Shown here: positions 10,901 through 18,816 of the stretch, one piece after another | Layout: the number at the start of each line of letters is the position of its first letter | How positions within the stretch are numbered: position 1 is the first letter of the stretch | Program-made: the position numbers and the translations under genes | Assembly (NCBI GenBank): GCA_028279585.1 | Contig: JANQNL010000143.1 | Location: forward strand, 1-57,026 | Origin: Thermoplasmatota archaeon | Lineage (GTDB): Archaea > Thermoplasmatota > Penumbrarchaeia > JANQNL01 | Length of the DNA: 57,026 nt | Reading direction: 5' to 3' | The notes under the pieces: model-generated | What the model was told of the DNA's origin: nothing | What the model saw: only the letters and a program-made list of their open reading frames with translations | Database searches by the model: none

Positions 10901-12083
10901 CAGAGCTAGCATAGATGACTGGCTCATCATCGTTCATACCACCGGAGATGTCAGAGGCGAACTCTGCTCCAAGGTCCACGGCCTCCTGATCCCATGAGGA
11001 TGTTGGGGTTCCTGGATTGATGTTGGCAGTGATCGAACCATCCAACAATGAGAGGCTGATGATGTCTGGATCTCCGTCCCCGTCCACATCCATGATGATG
11101 ATGTCATCGGACGAGAGCATACCGATGGAAACTGTATGGGTGGACCACGGATAGGTGGAGGTCCCAGGGTTCTCAAGCCAAACAAGGTCAGGCTGGAACC
11201 TGTTGTTGGGTGCACAACCTACAACGATATCCATGTCGCCGTCGTCATCAAGGTCGAACGGAACGACGACCGCAGGGGCAACTGGTGTGCCCAGTGAGTT
11301 TGAACTGAACGATGTTCCATCACCTGTCCCTGGAGTGGTGACGTCATCGTTGGAATGGAAGGTAACAGTGTTGGATGGACCATCGGCGACCACTATGTCC
11401 AGGTCCCCATCCCCATCTATGTCCTCGGATGCTATTGAGGTCGTTCCGCTGGTGGCTGGACCTGTGGTCGTACCATAGTTTATCGGGACGTTCCTTGTCC
11501 TGAGCTTCATCGTGGCAGAGGTGATCTCTGCTGATTCCACAAAGCGCAGGTCGGCCATTGAAGTGAAGGACGAGCTGGACACGGGGTCGATGGTGGAGGT
11601 CCTGGTGGCGTTGTCAGAGAAGACCTCCTGATATCCCCATCTGGAAACACCCTCTGTGGAGAGCTTCCATTCCTGGTCCCCGTCAGCACCGACATCGATG
11701 CTCAAGCCAGTTATCGCGTTGTCCTCACCGATCGGTCCTCCAGCATCGGAGGTTGCGACCCTGAGCTTCATGCTAACGAGGGAGGATGCTCCTTCTGGAA
11801 TGTCCATGTAGGTCGATGGGTCCATGCCCGTTCCCTGGAGGATGATGTCCACAGGGCCTTCTGGCAATGGTCCCCTCGTATCCCTGGAATCAGGTCCATC
11901 ATAAGAGGGGCCGACAAGGTCTGGCTGGTCGATAGGCTGTGGGAGCTCATCAGTGGCACATGAGGTGATACAGGGTCCATTTGCTATTATGGGAGTTGCA
12001 GATACAGAACACAAGCTCAAGAGTGTAAGGAGAAAGGCTGTCACGGTTAGCAATTGCACGGTTGTGGTCGTGTTCAGGGACAT
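7923..12083 (-). CDS. Membrane-tethered regulator: FG-GAP/cadherin-like ectodomain, TM segments, two cytosolic winged helices
   Basis: 1386 aa. A signal peptide (VQLLTVTAFLLTLLSLCSVSA) is followed by several FG-GAP/VCBS-type blocks with DIDGDGDLDI-like calcium loops (about 220-560), cadherin/Ig-like domains (about 690-1090), and thrombospondin type-3-like DTDGDGI repeats (about 1120-1185). Hydrophobic segments at about 1200-1245 (GYPLVLIGPPILFGLGFIAM, then IGFVFMVTLIITL) precede two cytosolic winged helices, about 1251-1312 (IKKKLRLRNGTLAYHLKILE) and 1320-1386 (ICTDLDLSRQVVNYHTKGL). The second matches the ArsR/MarR-like pattern of a recognition helix plus a YHKKGRNTYY wing. Inference: an outer-surface sensor coupled to a DNA-binding tail that acts while membrane-bound or after cleavage. 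A perfect palindrome sits in its own promoter, consistent with autoregulation. The membrane topology is inferred from hydrophobicity only. Confidence 0.9.
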   Translation of the reverse strand: MSLNTTTTVQLLTVTAFLLTLLSLCSVSATPIIANGPCITSCATDELPQPIDQPDLVGPSYDGPDSRDTRGPLPEGPVDIILQGTGMDPSTYMDIPEGASSLVSMKLRVATSDAGGPIGEDNAITGLSIDVGADGDQEWKLSTEGVSRWGYQEVFSDNATRTSTIDPVSSSSFTSMADLRFVESAEITSATMKLRTRNVPINYGTTTGPATSGTTSIASEDIDGDGDLDIVVADGPSNTVTFHSNDDVTTPGTGDGTSFSSNSLGTPVAPAVVVPFDLDDDGDMDIVVGCAPNNRFQPDLVWLENPGTSTYPWSTHTVSIGMLSSDDIIIMDVDGDGDPDIISLSLLDGSITANINPGTPTSSWDQEAVDLGAEFASDISGGMNDDEPVIYASSDEGTYGHIKEYTPYNGSSGLTFNGTVITNTGAISAMTAYDIDGDGKLESVYYIKSRGEVHWAKDSGSGYWDDHLVTKNVWGVDGLEVSDLDGDGFVTIDVKTSSNGTMSTFLEPDIGTLGPWSGARSLNNGASTSFATRCDLDGDGTYTTLFADTSVGNAGWVTETYAVPDDLNITIDGASIYSNAGSLGLGSDIDLDVTAQLKTALADAMAEHDSDTLAPWAHSDGYGNHFEDVELAIQANEGRGVVLTSLEIEFSANLTIGENGPSLIDDVNSVIENQGTRVFLVVSGETKGAVELSIEELIYNFPPELQDGAEELTIQMDEESDNGQGLDLWTKFEDDRDPSYLVLYSLNGLDNIPVASEVKLSDNRYLEIDLSGSTDYYGKFGFKVTTLDGDGGTSTFNVTVDVDNVNDKPRAMLSTKDIMFEEETEWAALLTDLEMFADPEGDQLYFDVEYGDLEGAGLDAAEVQEKLELDLTNGILTLTPATNFSVYKAPLTVTCSDSLPISGESVTLLVTVTNLNDGPWIMAIPPVHLSEDQQPGLIMDLSPHIVDCDSTISSMHFSLSHADGSELQGEATFSILMVEGAPWLYLESITPNFNGEGDLVFTATDDALGSDMGLIHVVVNAVNDAPSIVITTLRTGQNISGLMVIAGNAYDPDSSFSVSIKVGGNDWVDLEGTDSWGYTLDTRGMEDGMYLIKAKVVDDRGTATYDYRAIFIRNTPLPTEGTDTDGDGINDIVDMFPSDPYEWSDLDLDGVGDNADEFPYNPDESVDTDGDGRGDNEDPAPFDPETWDESQLSNTNTNTGYPLVLIGPPILFGLGFIAMGGLFFILATEIGFVFMVTLIITLYTKLSQKKVIDHEVRGLIRGYIIANPGDHYSSIKKKLRLRNGTLAYHLKILEDNDLIMSKKDGIYKRYYPTRMKIDMSKVPVSTQESILNAIVDKPGISRNEICTDLDLSRQVVNYHTKGLANAGLITYHKKGRNTYYQPAENT

Positions 12084-12156
12084 GTGGGTCTCCGCAGTCG
12101 AGGCAAACGGCTCATGGCGAAGGGATGTGTGGGATCTCAGGGCCCGGCCTTGCTGA

Positions 12157-12192
12157 CCATATTCAAAATATGGTAGGAGTATATATATAAAG
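12157..12192 (-). promoter_or_regulatory. Promoter and candidate operator of the membrane winged-helix gene
   Basis: A perfect inverted repeat CCATATT-CAA-AATATGG covers 12157-12173, directly beside a TATATATA run at about 12180-12190 that reads as a minus-strand TATA box. It lies about 75 bp upstream of ATG 12083. A 7-bp dyad with a 3-bp spacer is a plausible winged-helix operator, and the downstream gene encodes two winged helices. That link is inference. Confidence 0.5.
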
Positions 12193-12460
12193 ATTCGTAC
12201 ACATTTTTCATCATATATACGTGTGATGGGTATCCTGCACTTCTGGTATGAGGTGTTTTATTTATATATCCAGATATGTAAATTTTCAACCTTTCTGAAA
12301 AGTTCGAGTAGATGTGAAGGTCGATCGGGGTCGGAAAGTGAACGTAAATTGGTCATTTAGCAAGCTTACAGGACGGATTGCAACATTGTCGTTCAATTGC
12401 TATGTCCATGCTTGAATTATCGGAAATCAGTTCAATTCCATCACTGTTCTTAGGCTCGAT

Positions 12461-12577
12461 AAGTATTTATAAGGCTGAATCGAATCAATACAGGAATTCC
12501 AAGTCCGCATGCCCATCTTGCGCTTTCTGTGAACTCTTGTCCAGACGGTCATATCATGCGGAACAGAGGAAGGTGGA
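12461..12577 (+). promoter_or_regulatory. Promoter and ribosome binding site of the PPC/PKD surface protein
   Basis: A TATA-like AGTATTTATAAGG lies at about 12462-12473, so transcription would start near 12497 and leave a leader of about 85 nt. GGAAGGTGG at 12568-12576 is a strong ribosome binding site for ATG 12581. The 12193-12460 stretch is AT-rich and shows no other gene. Confidence 0.5.
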
Positions 12578-12580
12578 CCC

Positions 12581-15500
12581 ATGAAAAGGCCACATGTCAC
12601 CGCTATTGTATCCATGATCGTTATGGTCCTCGTCCTATCCGGGATGGGGTTCGTGTTCAACACCCAGACACCCGTTGTAGAGGAGGGAGCTCCTGCATCC
12701 GAACAAGGTATGCTGTTTCCTCTGACAACACCACCGCCTGGGATAGATGATATCACCCCTATCAGCCTCGATATTCCGTCCATCCCAACAAGGGCTGATG
12801 TGACAGAGAGCGAACAGAACAACAACGATGCCCAGGCCGACGCCCTACCACAGGCCGAGATCGTCTATGTCTCTGGGTCCATCGCAACTGGCGGAAGCGG
12901 CGGTGATAATGATTGGTTCTCGTTCACTTGCAGGGGTGGTGGGACAACCGTTGATAATGTGACCATCGAGTTCCATTCTTCAGCGACCCAGATGTGGGCC
13001 ACTGCTTTTGGCCATTACCCTGCCCAGAACACACAGCTCCAGATCCTTGACCAGGAGACCAGTGTGGCAAGGGACCTGAACTTCCATTCCACATATCAGG
13101 GAACCTATTATGTCAGGCTCTATACACAGAGCACTGGTACCAACTATGCCTATAATTTCTCGGTCAAGCGTGAATCCACAACACCCAACGATAACTACAA
13201 TGATATGAGCTCTGCACTAGATGTCACAGCTTCCACTAACAGGAACGGGGAGATTGTGGAGGACGATTATGACACATGGGACTGGTTCACTATCGATTCT
13301 CCAGACCATGAGCACTTCCCAACTAACCTCTCTATTACATTGACGGTAACGAACACGTTCGCTACCACCTACTCGGGTGCAACCAACCCTGTCTACTTCT
13401 TCTCCCAGTGCTGGATGTGGCTGATGTTCGAGCAAAAGGGTGCACCAGGGACCTTTACACACAAGATAGTGATCGCAGCTACAGATTCAAGGTCTGCGTT
13501 CTCAGCAACGGCGGTCACAGGCCTTGAAGGGAACTACACGAAGGCCTATGTCGGTCTTCTGTCCCAGACCACAGGTCGGGACCCGACCCAGCCTACCATG
13601 ATCTATACCGGCGACGGTCCGCTGCAGAACGGTTTCTGTCAGTACAATCTTGCGTGGAGCATAGATCCTGTAATTCCCGATTACCAACCTACGATCTCTG
13701 ATGGGTTGGTCACACCGATGAACGGGAGGACCGACGATACATACACGTTCGAGGTGACCTGGACAGATGCTAATAATGAACCTGCCAGGTTCGTCAAGGT
13801 CCATCTGGATGGCACCGACTATCCGATGTCCGAAAAGCCAGGTGGCGATGGTGACTATACCAATGGTGAGGTCTATTACGTTGACATCGCTGGCGGTGAC
13901 ATCGGCGAGGGAACCAACCACAGGTTCAACTTCTCTGCAGGAGATAATTCACAGTATGCACTCGGGGATACTGGATTCCACTTCGGCCCATATCTTGATG
14001 ATAACCATCAACCCGAGATCAAACCAGGTGCTCCGACAGAGTATGGGCTCATGGAAGATGGCGGTCCTTACTATCTATCGTTACTAGACATATTCACAGA
14101 TCTAGATGGTGTCAACGACCTGACCTTCACTTTCATGACACCAACGGGATGGTCGACCTACCTCAACAATGACCTAACAGTGTTCCAGATAGTCGACAAC
14201 AGCTCTGGACCGATGCATGACTATAGATTGAAGGTCGAACCGAACGAGGACATGTATGGCGAGATTCAGCTACGTTTGAATGCGTCGGACGAGAAGAGCT
14301 CGACCATTGAGCACCTCGTCAACATCACCCTGGACCCCAGAAATGATGCACCAAGGATCAAGAAGGTCGCAGGAAAGAGCGTCTATGACTACACTGTATC
14401 AGGGTTCGCAACAGAGGATGTCGAGGTGTCCCTAACACTCGATGTCGAGGACCCGGACGGAGACCTTCTGACATTCGATTGTGATATCGATGACGTTCTG
14501 GCCAATGCCGAGGAAGGTGAGAACTATGAGTTTGATACTTTCACTGGTGCATTGACCTTTACACCCGCAAACGACGATGTTTCCACTGCCTTCACTATCA
14601 ATTACTCCGTTGACGATGGAAATGGTTCCATCTCTTATGTGGATGTCATCTACAGTATATCGAACGTGAACGATGACCCTGTTCTCGAGCCGATCGAGGA
14701 CCAGACGCTTGACCAATATGGATGGCTGAACCTCACACTCGTTGGAAGCGATGTGGACGCTGGTGATGCTATCACTTACAGCTCCGACCACTTCGAGTCC
14801 ATCCCAATGGCCGTGGAAGGAGAGGACCTTTTCTTCGATGAGGATACTGGGGAGTTCCAGTTCCATCCGATCCACCAAGACCTTGTTGGCGAATATGATG
14901 TGACCTTCACGGTCACAGACATCCTTGGCGAGGAAGCTTCCGAGACCATCACGATAATCGTCGAGAACGTCAACGACATCCCTGTGGTCGGTGAGATCAC
15001 GGTCACGACCTCGTTCAGGGACTACTCCGCAACGCTCGCTGTCCCACCAGCAACAGATATCGATGGGGACACTCTGACCTATATCTGGGACTTCGGCGAC
15101 ATGTCGGACGGTCAGGATGGTGCGAACCTGAACACGGTCTCGCACACCTTCAGCGGCCCAGGTAACTACAGCATCAATCTGACAGTTTCCGACGGAGAGG
15201 GTGGCGAGGTCAACAGGCAGGCGCTCGTTCAGATAACCGAACCTGCTACTGACGGTGGCGATGGTGGTAGTGGCGGAAACAGCAGTGGAGGAGGCGGAAC
15301 CGGGGGTAATGGCACTGGTGGAAATGGCACCGGTGGAGGTGGTGGTGGTGGAACTAATAATAACAATGCCGGAAGCTCCTTCCCGTTCTGGTTGATCATC
15401 CTGATAATCGTTGCTGTGGTCGTCGTTCTATTGATAGTCATAATCATTGCTGTGGTCGTTGTCGTGAGCAAGGGCAAGAAGAAGTCCGAACCTGCCCCGG

Positions 15501-16150
15501 CTCCAGCTCCTGAACCTCAACCGGAGCCTCAGGTCCAACAGGGCCCTGTCGAACAGGCGCCCCCACCGATGCAGGAACCGATGTACCAGCAGGAGCAGAT
15601 GCCTCCACCGGACCAGCCTCCGATGGGAGAGCCCATGGGTGGCTACCAGGAGCCTATGCCTGCTGGCGAGCAGCCAATGGGTGTTGAGGGTGCAGAGGAC
15701 CCACTTGCATTGCCTCCAGGTGCAGAACCACCACCGGGCGAGGAGTTCCCACCACCAGAGGGAGACTTCCCACCACCAGAGGGAGAACCAGCGCCAGAGG
15801 GTGAACCAGCACCGGAGGGTGCCGCCCAGCCAACCGACTTCGATGACCTTTTCTCATCCATCACCGATGAAGGAACCCCACCTGCACCTGAAGGTGGAGA
15901 GCCTGCGCCTGGTGAACCGGAACCTGCACCACAGGCAGAACCAACAGCGGAGGCTGCTGGAGAAATGCCTCCACCAGGTGAACCCGCACCGGGTGAAGCT
16001 GCAGCCGAGGAGGCTCCCGCGGATGACCTTATCGGTCAGACCATCCAGGTACAGTGTTACAACTGTGGTGAGATGATGGAGATAACCGTGACAGAAAGGC
16101 CAATGAGCATTGTCTGCTGGAACTGTAACATGGAGTCGCTCATCGAGTAG
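12581..16150 (+). CDS. Surface protein with PPC, cadherin and PKD domains, one TM helix and a cytosolic zinc ribbon
   Basis: 1189 aa. A signal peptide (VSMIVMVLVLSGMGFVF) is followed by a PPC-like domain (about 45-210, including DNDWFSF), a second similar beta domain, an Ig-like domain, cadherin-like repeats (about 600-800) and a PKD domain (about 810-885, YIWDFGDMSDGQ). A Gly/Asn/Ser/Thr linker leads to a single long TM helix at about 932-963. The cytosolic tail of about 190 aa is extremely Pro/Glu/Ala-rich, and ends in a compact zinc ribbon with CxxC at 1159-1162 and CxxC at 1179-1182. Family knowledge: PPC and PKD domains are extracellular accessory domains of secreted peptidases and adhesins. 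Inference: the zinc ribbon is a cytosolic docking or sensing module at the end of a flexible stalk. No catalytic motif was found. Confidence 0.9.
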   Translation: MKRPHVTAIVSMIVMVLVLSGMGFVFNTQTPVVEEGAPASEQGMLFPLTTPPPGIDDITPISLDIPSIPTRADVTESEQNNNDAQADALPQAEIVYVSGSIATGGSGGDNDWFSFTCRGGGTTVDNVTIEFHSSATQMWATAFGHYPAQNTQLQILDQETSVARDLNFHSTYQGTYYVRLYTQSTGTNYAYNFSVKRESTTPNDNYNDMSSALDVTASTNRNGEIVEDDYDTWDWFTIDSPDHEHFPTNLSITLTVTNTFATTYSGATNPVYFFSQCWMWLMFEQKGAPGTFTHKIVIAATDSRSAFSATAVTGLEGNYTKAYVGLLSQTTGRDPTQPTMIYTGDGPLQNGFCQYNLAWSIDPVIPDYQPTISDGLVTPMNGRTDDTYTFEVTWTDANNEPARFVKVHLDGTDYPMSEKPGGDGDYTNGEVYYVDIAGGDIGEGTNHRFNFSAGDNSQYALGDTGFHFGPYLDDNHQPEIKPGAPTEYGLMEDGGPYYLSLLDIFTDLDGVNDLTFTFMTPTGWSTYLNNDLTVFQIVDNSSGPMHDYRLKVEPNEDMYGEIQLRLNASDEKSSTIEHLVNITLDPRNDAPRIKKVAGKSVYDYTVSGFATEDVEVSLTLDVEDPDGDLLTFDCDIDDVLANAEEGENYEFDTFTGALTFTPANDDVSTAFTINYSVDDGNGSISYVDVIYSISNVNDDPVLEPIEDQTLDQYGWLNLTLVGSDVDAGDAITYSSDHFESIPMAVEGEDLFFDEDTGEFQFHPIHQDLVGEYDVTFTVTDILGEEASETITIIVENVNDIPVVGEITVTTSFRDYSATLAVPPATDIDGDTLTYIWDFGDMSDGQDGANLNTVSHTFSGPGNYSINLTVSDGEGGEVNRQALVQITEPATDGGDGGSGGNSSGGGGTGGNGTGGNGTGGGGGGGTNNNNAGSSFPFWLIILIIVAVVVVLLIVIIIAVVVVVSKGKKKSEPAPAPAPEPQPEPQVQQGPVEQAPPPMQEPMYQQEQMPPPDQPPMGEPMGGYQEPMPAGEQPMGVEGAEDPLALPPGAEPPPGEEFPPPEGDFPPPEGEPAPEGEPAPEGAAQPTDFDDLFSSITDEGTPPAPEGGEPAPGEPEPAPQAEPTAEAAGEMPPPGEPAPGEAAAEEAPADDLIGQTIQVQCYNCGEMMEITVTERPMSIVCWNCNMESLIE

Positions 16151-16151
16151 G

Positions 16152-17432
16152 TCATACTCCCATTAGAAGCCGCAGGATGTCTCGTGCTCCAGGGGCAAAC
16201 CCAAGTAGGATGAGCCCAAGCTTTGTGACAAGACCCCAGTCGATATCGCCCTGCTTCTGCTTCTCCCACTTGTCAAGGATGAACACGAAGGGAAGGATGA
16301 TGATGAGCTTGAGCGGGAACATCACCATGGGTGTTCCTGTGACCTCGATGAAGAAGGCTGGAAGGACATGCTTCTCGTGGTAGTTCGGATAGAGCTGGAG
16401 CGTGAGAGCGGTCGCAGCTGCATCCAACATCTGTGCTGCGACTACTAGTGTGACGCTTGCTGAGCTTAAGGTCTTGAAGTAGGAGTGCTTGTTCTTGAGC
16501 GCATATCCTATCGCGAAGATGATGAGCGTGCACAGAATCCAGGCCACAGCAATGAGGAATCCACCGTCATAGTTCGGATCAAACGCATGCCTTGATTCTC
16601 CTACATACTGGTTCTGCCAGGAGATGTCGAATGGGAAAGCGCAGAACGCTATTGTCGCAACAAGGACCATTGCCAGGCCGCCGAGGGTTGCAACTGTCTG
16701 GTAGTTCGGAGCGAAGAAGCGGAAGGTATTCTTCGTTGTCAGAAACAGAATTCCCATCGCCGCTACAGAGGCGATCATGGGGAACACTGGGTGGGGGATG
16801 AAGTATGTGAACCCACCGTGAATGAAGATGCCAATGTAGATACCGTTCATCAGGGCGAAGGCTCCCCCCACGATCCCGAAGGCTGGGATGGGTTTGTCCT
16901 TCTTCATCAACTGCTCGAAGAAGTGACCGACAAACATCCATCCCACCACCAAGAAGGCAAGCTTCAGATAGATGACCGGAGTGATGAAGAGGTAGTTGAG
17001 AGGTCTCTGGATCATCACCATGTCCTCAAGAGTTCGCGTGATGGCACCCAAGATGACGAACATGATCACTGGTGGATAGAGCCGATCGTCTAGTTTCCAC
17101 TTCAGGGTCTTTCCGAGGTTGATGGACCATAGTGCGAAAAGGATCATCCAGACAGCATTGGCCATGGTGTTGAACATGTTGTAGCCTGGTTTGATGCCGC
17201 CAGAATCTCCACCCCCATCTGCAACGATAGGGCCCCAGAGATACTTCCAGACGAAGCCGTCCCAGACCAGGTCCGGAAGGGCGAAGCAGCCGATGGCCAC
17301 GATAAGTGGGATGCCGAAAAGGATGGCTGACCAGAACGCCAGTGGCCACCTGACCCAGGGTAGGTTGGATGGTTCTGGCTCGGTCTCTGTCTCTTCGTCG
17401 TCACCCTGGGAGCGGGCCATGGTCGAGGCCAT
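16152..17432 (-). CDS. DUF63-family integral membrane protein
   Basis: 426 aa with about nine or ten hydrophobic segments. Conserved-looking blocks near the C-terminus, YHEKHVLPAFFIEVTGTP followed by VMFPLKLIIILPFVF and a final GFAPGARDILRLLMGV, match my memory of the archaeal DUF63 membrane family; the assignment is by motif, without a search. The N-terminus is acidic and cytosolic (GDDEETETEPEPS). A TATA-like CTTTAAATAC about 15-25 bp upstream of ATG 17432 suggests a leaderless or very short-leader mRNA. It ends one base after the convergent surface-protein gene. Function of the family is unknown to me; transport or lipid-related roles are possible. Confidence 0.8.
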   Translation of the reverse strand: MASTMARSQGDDEETETEPEPSNLPWVRWPLAFWSAILFGIPLIVAIGCFALPDLVWDGFVWKYLWGPIVADGGGDSGGIKPGYNMFNTMANAVWMILFALWSINLGKTLKWKLDDRLYPPVIMFVILGAITRTLEDMVMIQRPLNYLFITPVIYLKLAFLVVGWMFVGHFFEQLMKKDKPIPAFGIVGGAFALMNGIYIGIFIHGGFTYFIPHPVFPMIASVAAMGILFLTTKNTFRFFAPNYQTVATLGGLAMVLVATIAFCAFPFDISWQNQYVGESRHAFDPNYDGGFLIAVAWILCTLIIFAIGYALKNKHSYFKTLSSASVTLVVAAQMLDAAATALTLQLYPNYHEKHVLPAFFIEVTGTPMVMFPLKLIIILPFVFILDKWEKQKQGDIDWGLVTKLGLILLGFAPGARDILRLLMGV

Positions 17433-17487
17433 TAGGAGGGGTGTATTTAAAGGACGCGGTTTGAGATGAGAAAAAGGTCAAGCCTCA

Positions 17488-17639
17488 AGATGTATAATGG
17501 TGCCCTCGGCGTGACTTGATGTGTTGCGAGGTGCTACCTTTTTCTTCCACCCTCCTCGCATCACATCTGGAACAAGTTCCAGAACAACTGTTCAAGCTTA
17601 CGCCTATAGATGTATAATGGTGCCCTCGGCGTGACTTGA
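17488..17639. repeat. 32-bp direct repeat of the tRNA-Phe 3' end, with hairpins between the copies
   Basis: The 32 bases at 17488-17519 are identical to 17608-17639, 120 bp apart. The right copy is the 3' end of the tRNA-Phe gene (T-arm side, acceptor, CCA) plus 10 bases of downstream flank. Between the copies lie two inverted repeats: TGTGTTGCGAGG/CCTCGCATCACA (one mismatch, about 17520-17570) and TCTGGAAC-AA-GTTCCAGA (about 17571-17588). The arrangement resembles an integrase att duplication or a decayed tandem tRNA copy. Confidence 0.9.
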
Positions 17640-17693
17640 ACACGCGGCCTCCAGATCTTCAGTCTGGCGCTCTCCCAACTGAGCTACAAGGGC
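17618..17693 (-). tRNA. tRNA-Phe (GAA)
   Basis: Standard cloverleaf on the minus strand: acceptor GCCCTTG/CGAGGGC, D-arm GCTC/GAGC, anticodon stem CCAGA/TCTGG with loop CTGAAGA (anticodon GAA), T-arm GCGTG-TTCAAGT-CACGC, discriminator A. The 73-nt body is followed by an encoded CCA (17618-17620). There is no intron. Its 3' end is duplicated downstream and its first 16 nt are duplicated upstream (17796-17811). Confidence 0.97.
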
Positions 17694-17795
17694 GGATGTG
17701 AAAAATCCGCTTATAGCAAAGCCACCATGCTCCCACGAGGAAAGATGCCAGGCATCTTTAGGAGCCCGCAGGAAACCGCCAGGTTTGCTGCTGGG

Positions 17796-17811
17796 ACTGA
17801 GCTACAAGGGC
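17796..17811 (-). repeat. 16-bp copy of the tRNA-Phe 5' end
   Basis: The minus strand reads GCCCTTGTAGCTCAGT, identical to the first 16 nt of tRNA-Phe (17678-17693) and 118 bp upstream of it. No folding tRNA follows, so it is a fragment. With the 3'-end copy on the other side, the intact tRNA is bracketed by pieces of itself. Confidence 0.8.
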
Positions 17812-17918
17812 ATATTAGAACAGAGCCAAAATGGCTATGATAACCCAGATGAACTGGGTTAGGCCGTGCGATAGGACTTTTCCTATTTATCCCTTTCTCA
17901 ATGTGGAATCTGCTTGCC

Positions 17919-18095
17919 TCAGAACCCACCTGGGCCAGGGGCACAGGTGTCAAAGGACGAGTGACCACATTTGGGACAAACCATCTTACCGCTACAAACA
18001 GAACAGAAGTATAGACTTGCACAAGCGTGTGAATGACATTCAGAGCAATGTGTATCAACATACTCTGCACATATCCTACAATAACACTGGCCCAT
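17919..18095 (-). CDS. 58-aa Cys/His-rich small protein, probable multi-zinc finger
   Basis: An ORF from ATG 18095 to TGA encodes 58 aa with eleven Cys and four His. The spacing is zinc-finger-like: CYCRIC near the start, HCSEC, HSHAC, then FCSVC and VCPKCGH, and a Gly/Pro tail. Such regular CxxC pairing is unlikely in a random frame. A TATA-like minus-strand sequence ACTTAAACC lies at about 18130-18122, close to 30 bp upstream of the ATG, which fits a leaderless transcript. It stands alone between the tRNA-Phe locus and the Lsm operon. Inference: a small nucleic-acid- or protein-binding zinc protein; similar double zinc-ribbon or LIM-like folds are alternatives. It is below the size many annotations accept. 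Confidence 0.6.
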   Translation of the reverse strand: MGQCYCRICAEYVDTHCSECHSHACASLYFCSVCSGKMVCPKCGHSSFDTCAPGPGGF

Positions 18096-18166
18096 AGTAT
18101 CGAACTAGCTATTTGGGACCCGGTTTAAGTACATTGTGAAAAAGAAGACTGGATAAATGGTGGAGT

Positions 18167-18802
18167 TCAGCGCCGCCGTCCCTTCTTCTTGTATGGGTCC
18201 ACCGTCCCCCTTGGGCTGTTCCCAAGCTCTATAACGTCCTCCTGCTCCTCTATGAGCCCTTTCCTATGCGTCTGCTCGGGCTGCTTGTAGCGGAAGATCA
18301 TGTAGAGCAGGAATATCACTGCAATGATGAAGAATATGATGCCGATCACTGCAAGCACCGTCCATGGACTGAACAGGTCTATCTCGATGCGCTGGACCTT
18401 GATGTTGACCCTGTATGTGACCTCGAGGGTCCTGTTGCTTGCGATAACGACGATGTTCTTCTCTCCGGTCCCCTCGTAAGTTCCAGACCACACGGTCTCA
18501 GGAGAGCTTGTGGAAACATCGTCTACAGCTTTAGTTGAGTAATCTGTAGCTGGCCCGTCAACAAGGTAGACCCAGATATCTGGTCCCCTGAGAACAGTGA
18601 AGGAAAAGACGACCTCCTCACCAGCTCCAAGATTGAACGTGTAAACATCCATGTCGTCGGTGGGTAGAAGGATCTCCTCATGAGCATACTTGTCCGAGAC
18701 CGCCATGGTGTCTGCAAGAACAGGTGTTGCAATGACCGCTAATGATGACAGAAGGAATAGCATCAATACAAGATGCCTGGTTATAACAGCGGTCGAGGTC
18801 AT
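18167..18802 (-). CDS. Secreted-domain membrane protein, single C-terminal TM, basic tail
   Basis: 211 aa from ATG 18802 (GTG 18820, which overlaps the Lsm stop, would add six residues; the ATG has CGGAG about 7 nt upstream). A signal peptide (HLVLMLFLLSSLAVIATPVLA) precedes a PPC-like beta domain of about 110 aa (LPTDDMDVYTFNLGAGEEVV), then a TM helix (WTVLAVIGIIFFIIAVIFLL) and a short cytosolic tail ending in KKKGRRR. It is the second gene of a probable operon with Lsm. The ectodomain is outside the cell. No enzyme motif was found; a small membrane sensor or accessory protein is possible. Confidence 0.85.
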   Translation of the reverse strand: MTSTAVITRHLVLMLFLLSSLAVIATPVLADTMAVSDKYAHEEILLPTDDMDVYTFNLGAGEEVVFSFTVLRGPDIWVYLVDGPATDYSTKAVDDVSTSSPETVWSGTYEGTGEKNIVVIASNRTLEVTYRVNIKVQRIEIDLFSPWTVLAVIGIIFFIIAVIFLLYMIFRYKQPEQTHRKGLIEEQEDVIELGNSPRGTVDPYKKKGRRR

Positions 18803-18816
18803 ATGACGCTCCGGGT

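Noticed and set aside
17711-18070. 119-aa minus-strand ORF between tRNA-Phe and the small membrane protein
   Set aside because: It runs over the tRNA 5' fragment and covers, in another frame, the Cys-rich 58-aa ORF, which has much better protein features and promoter placement.
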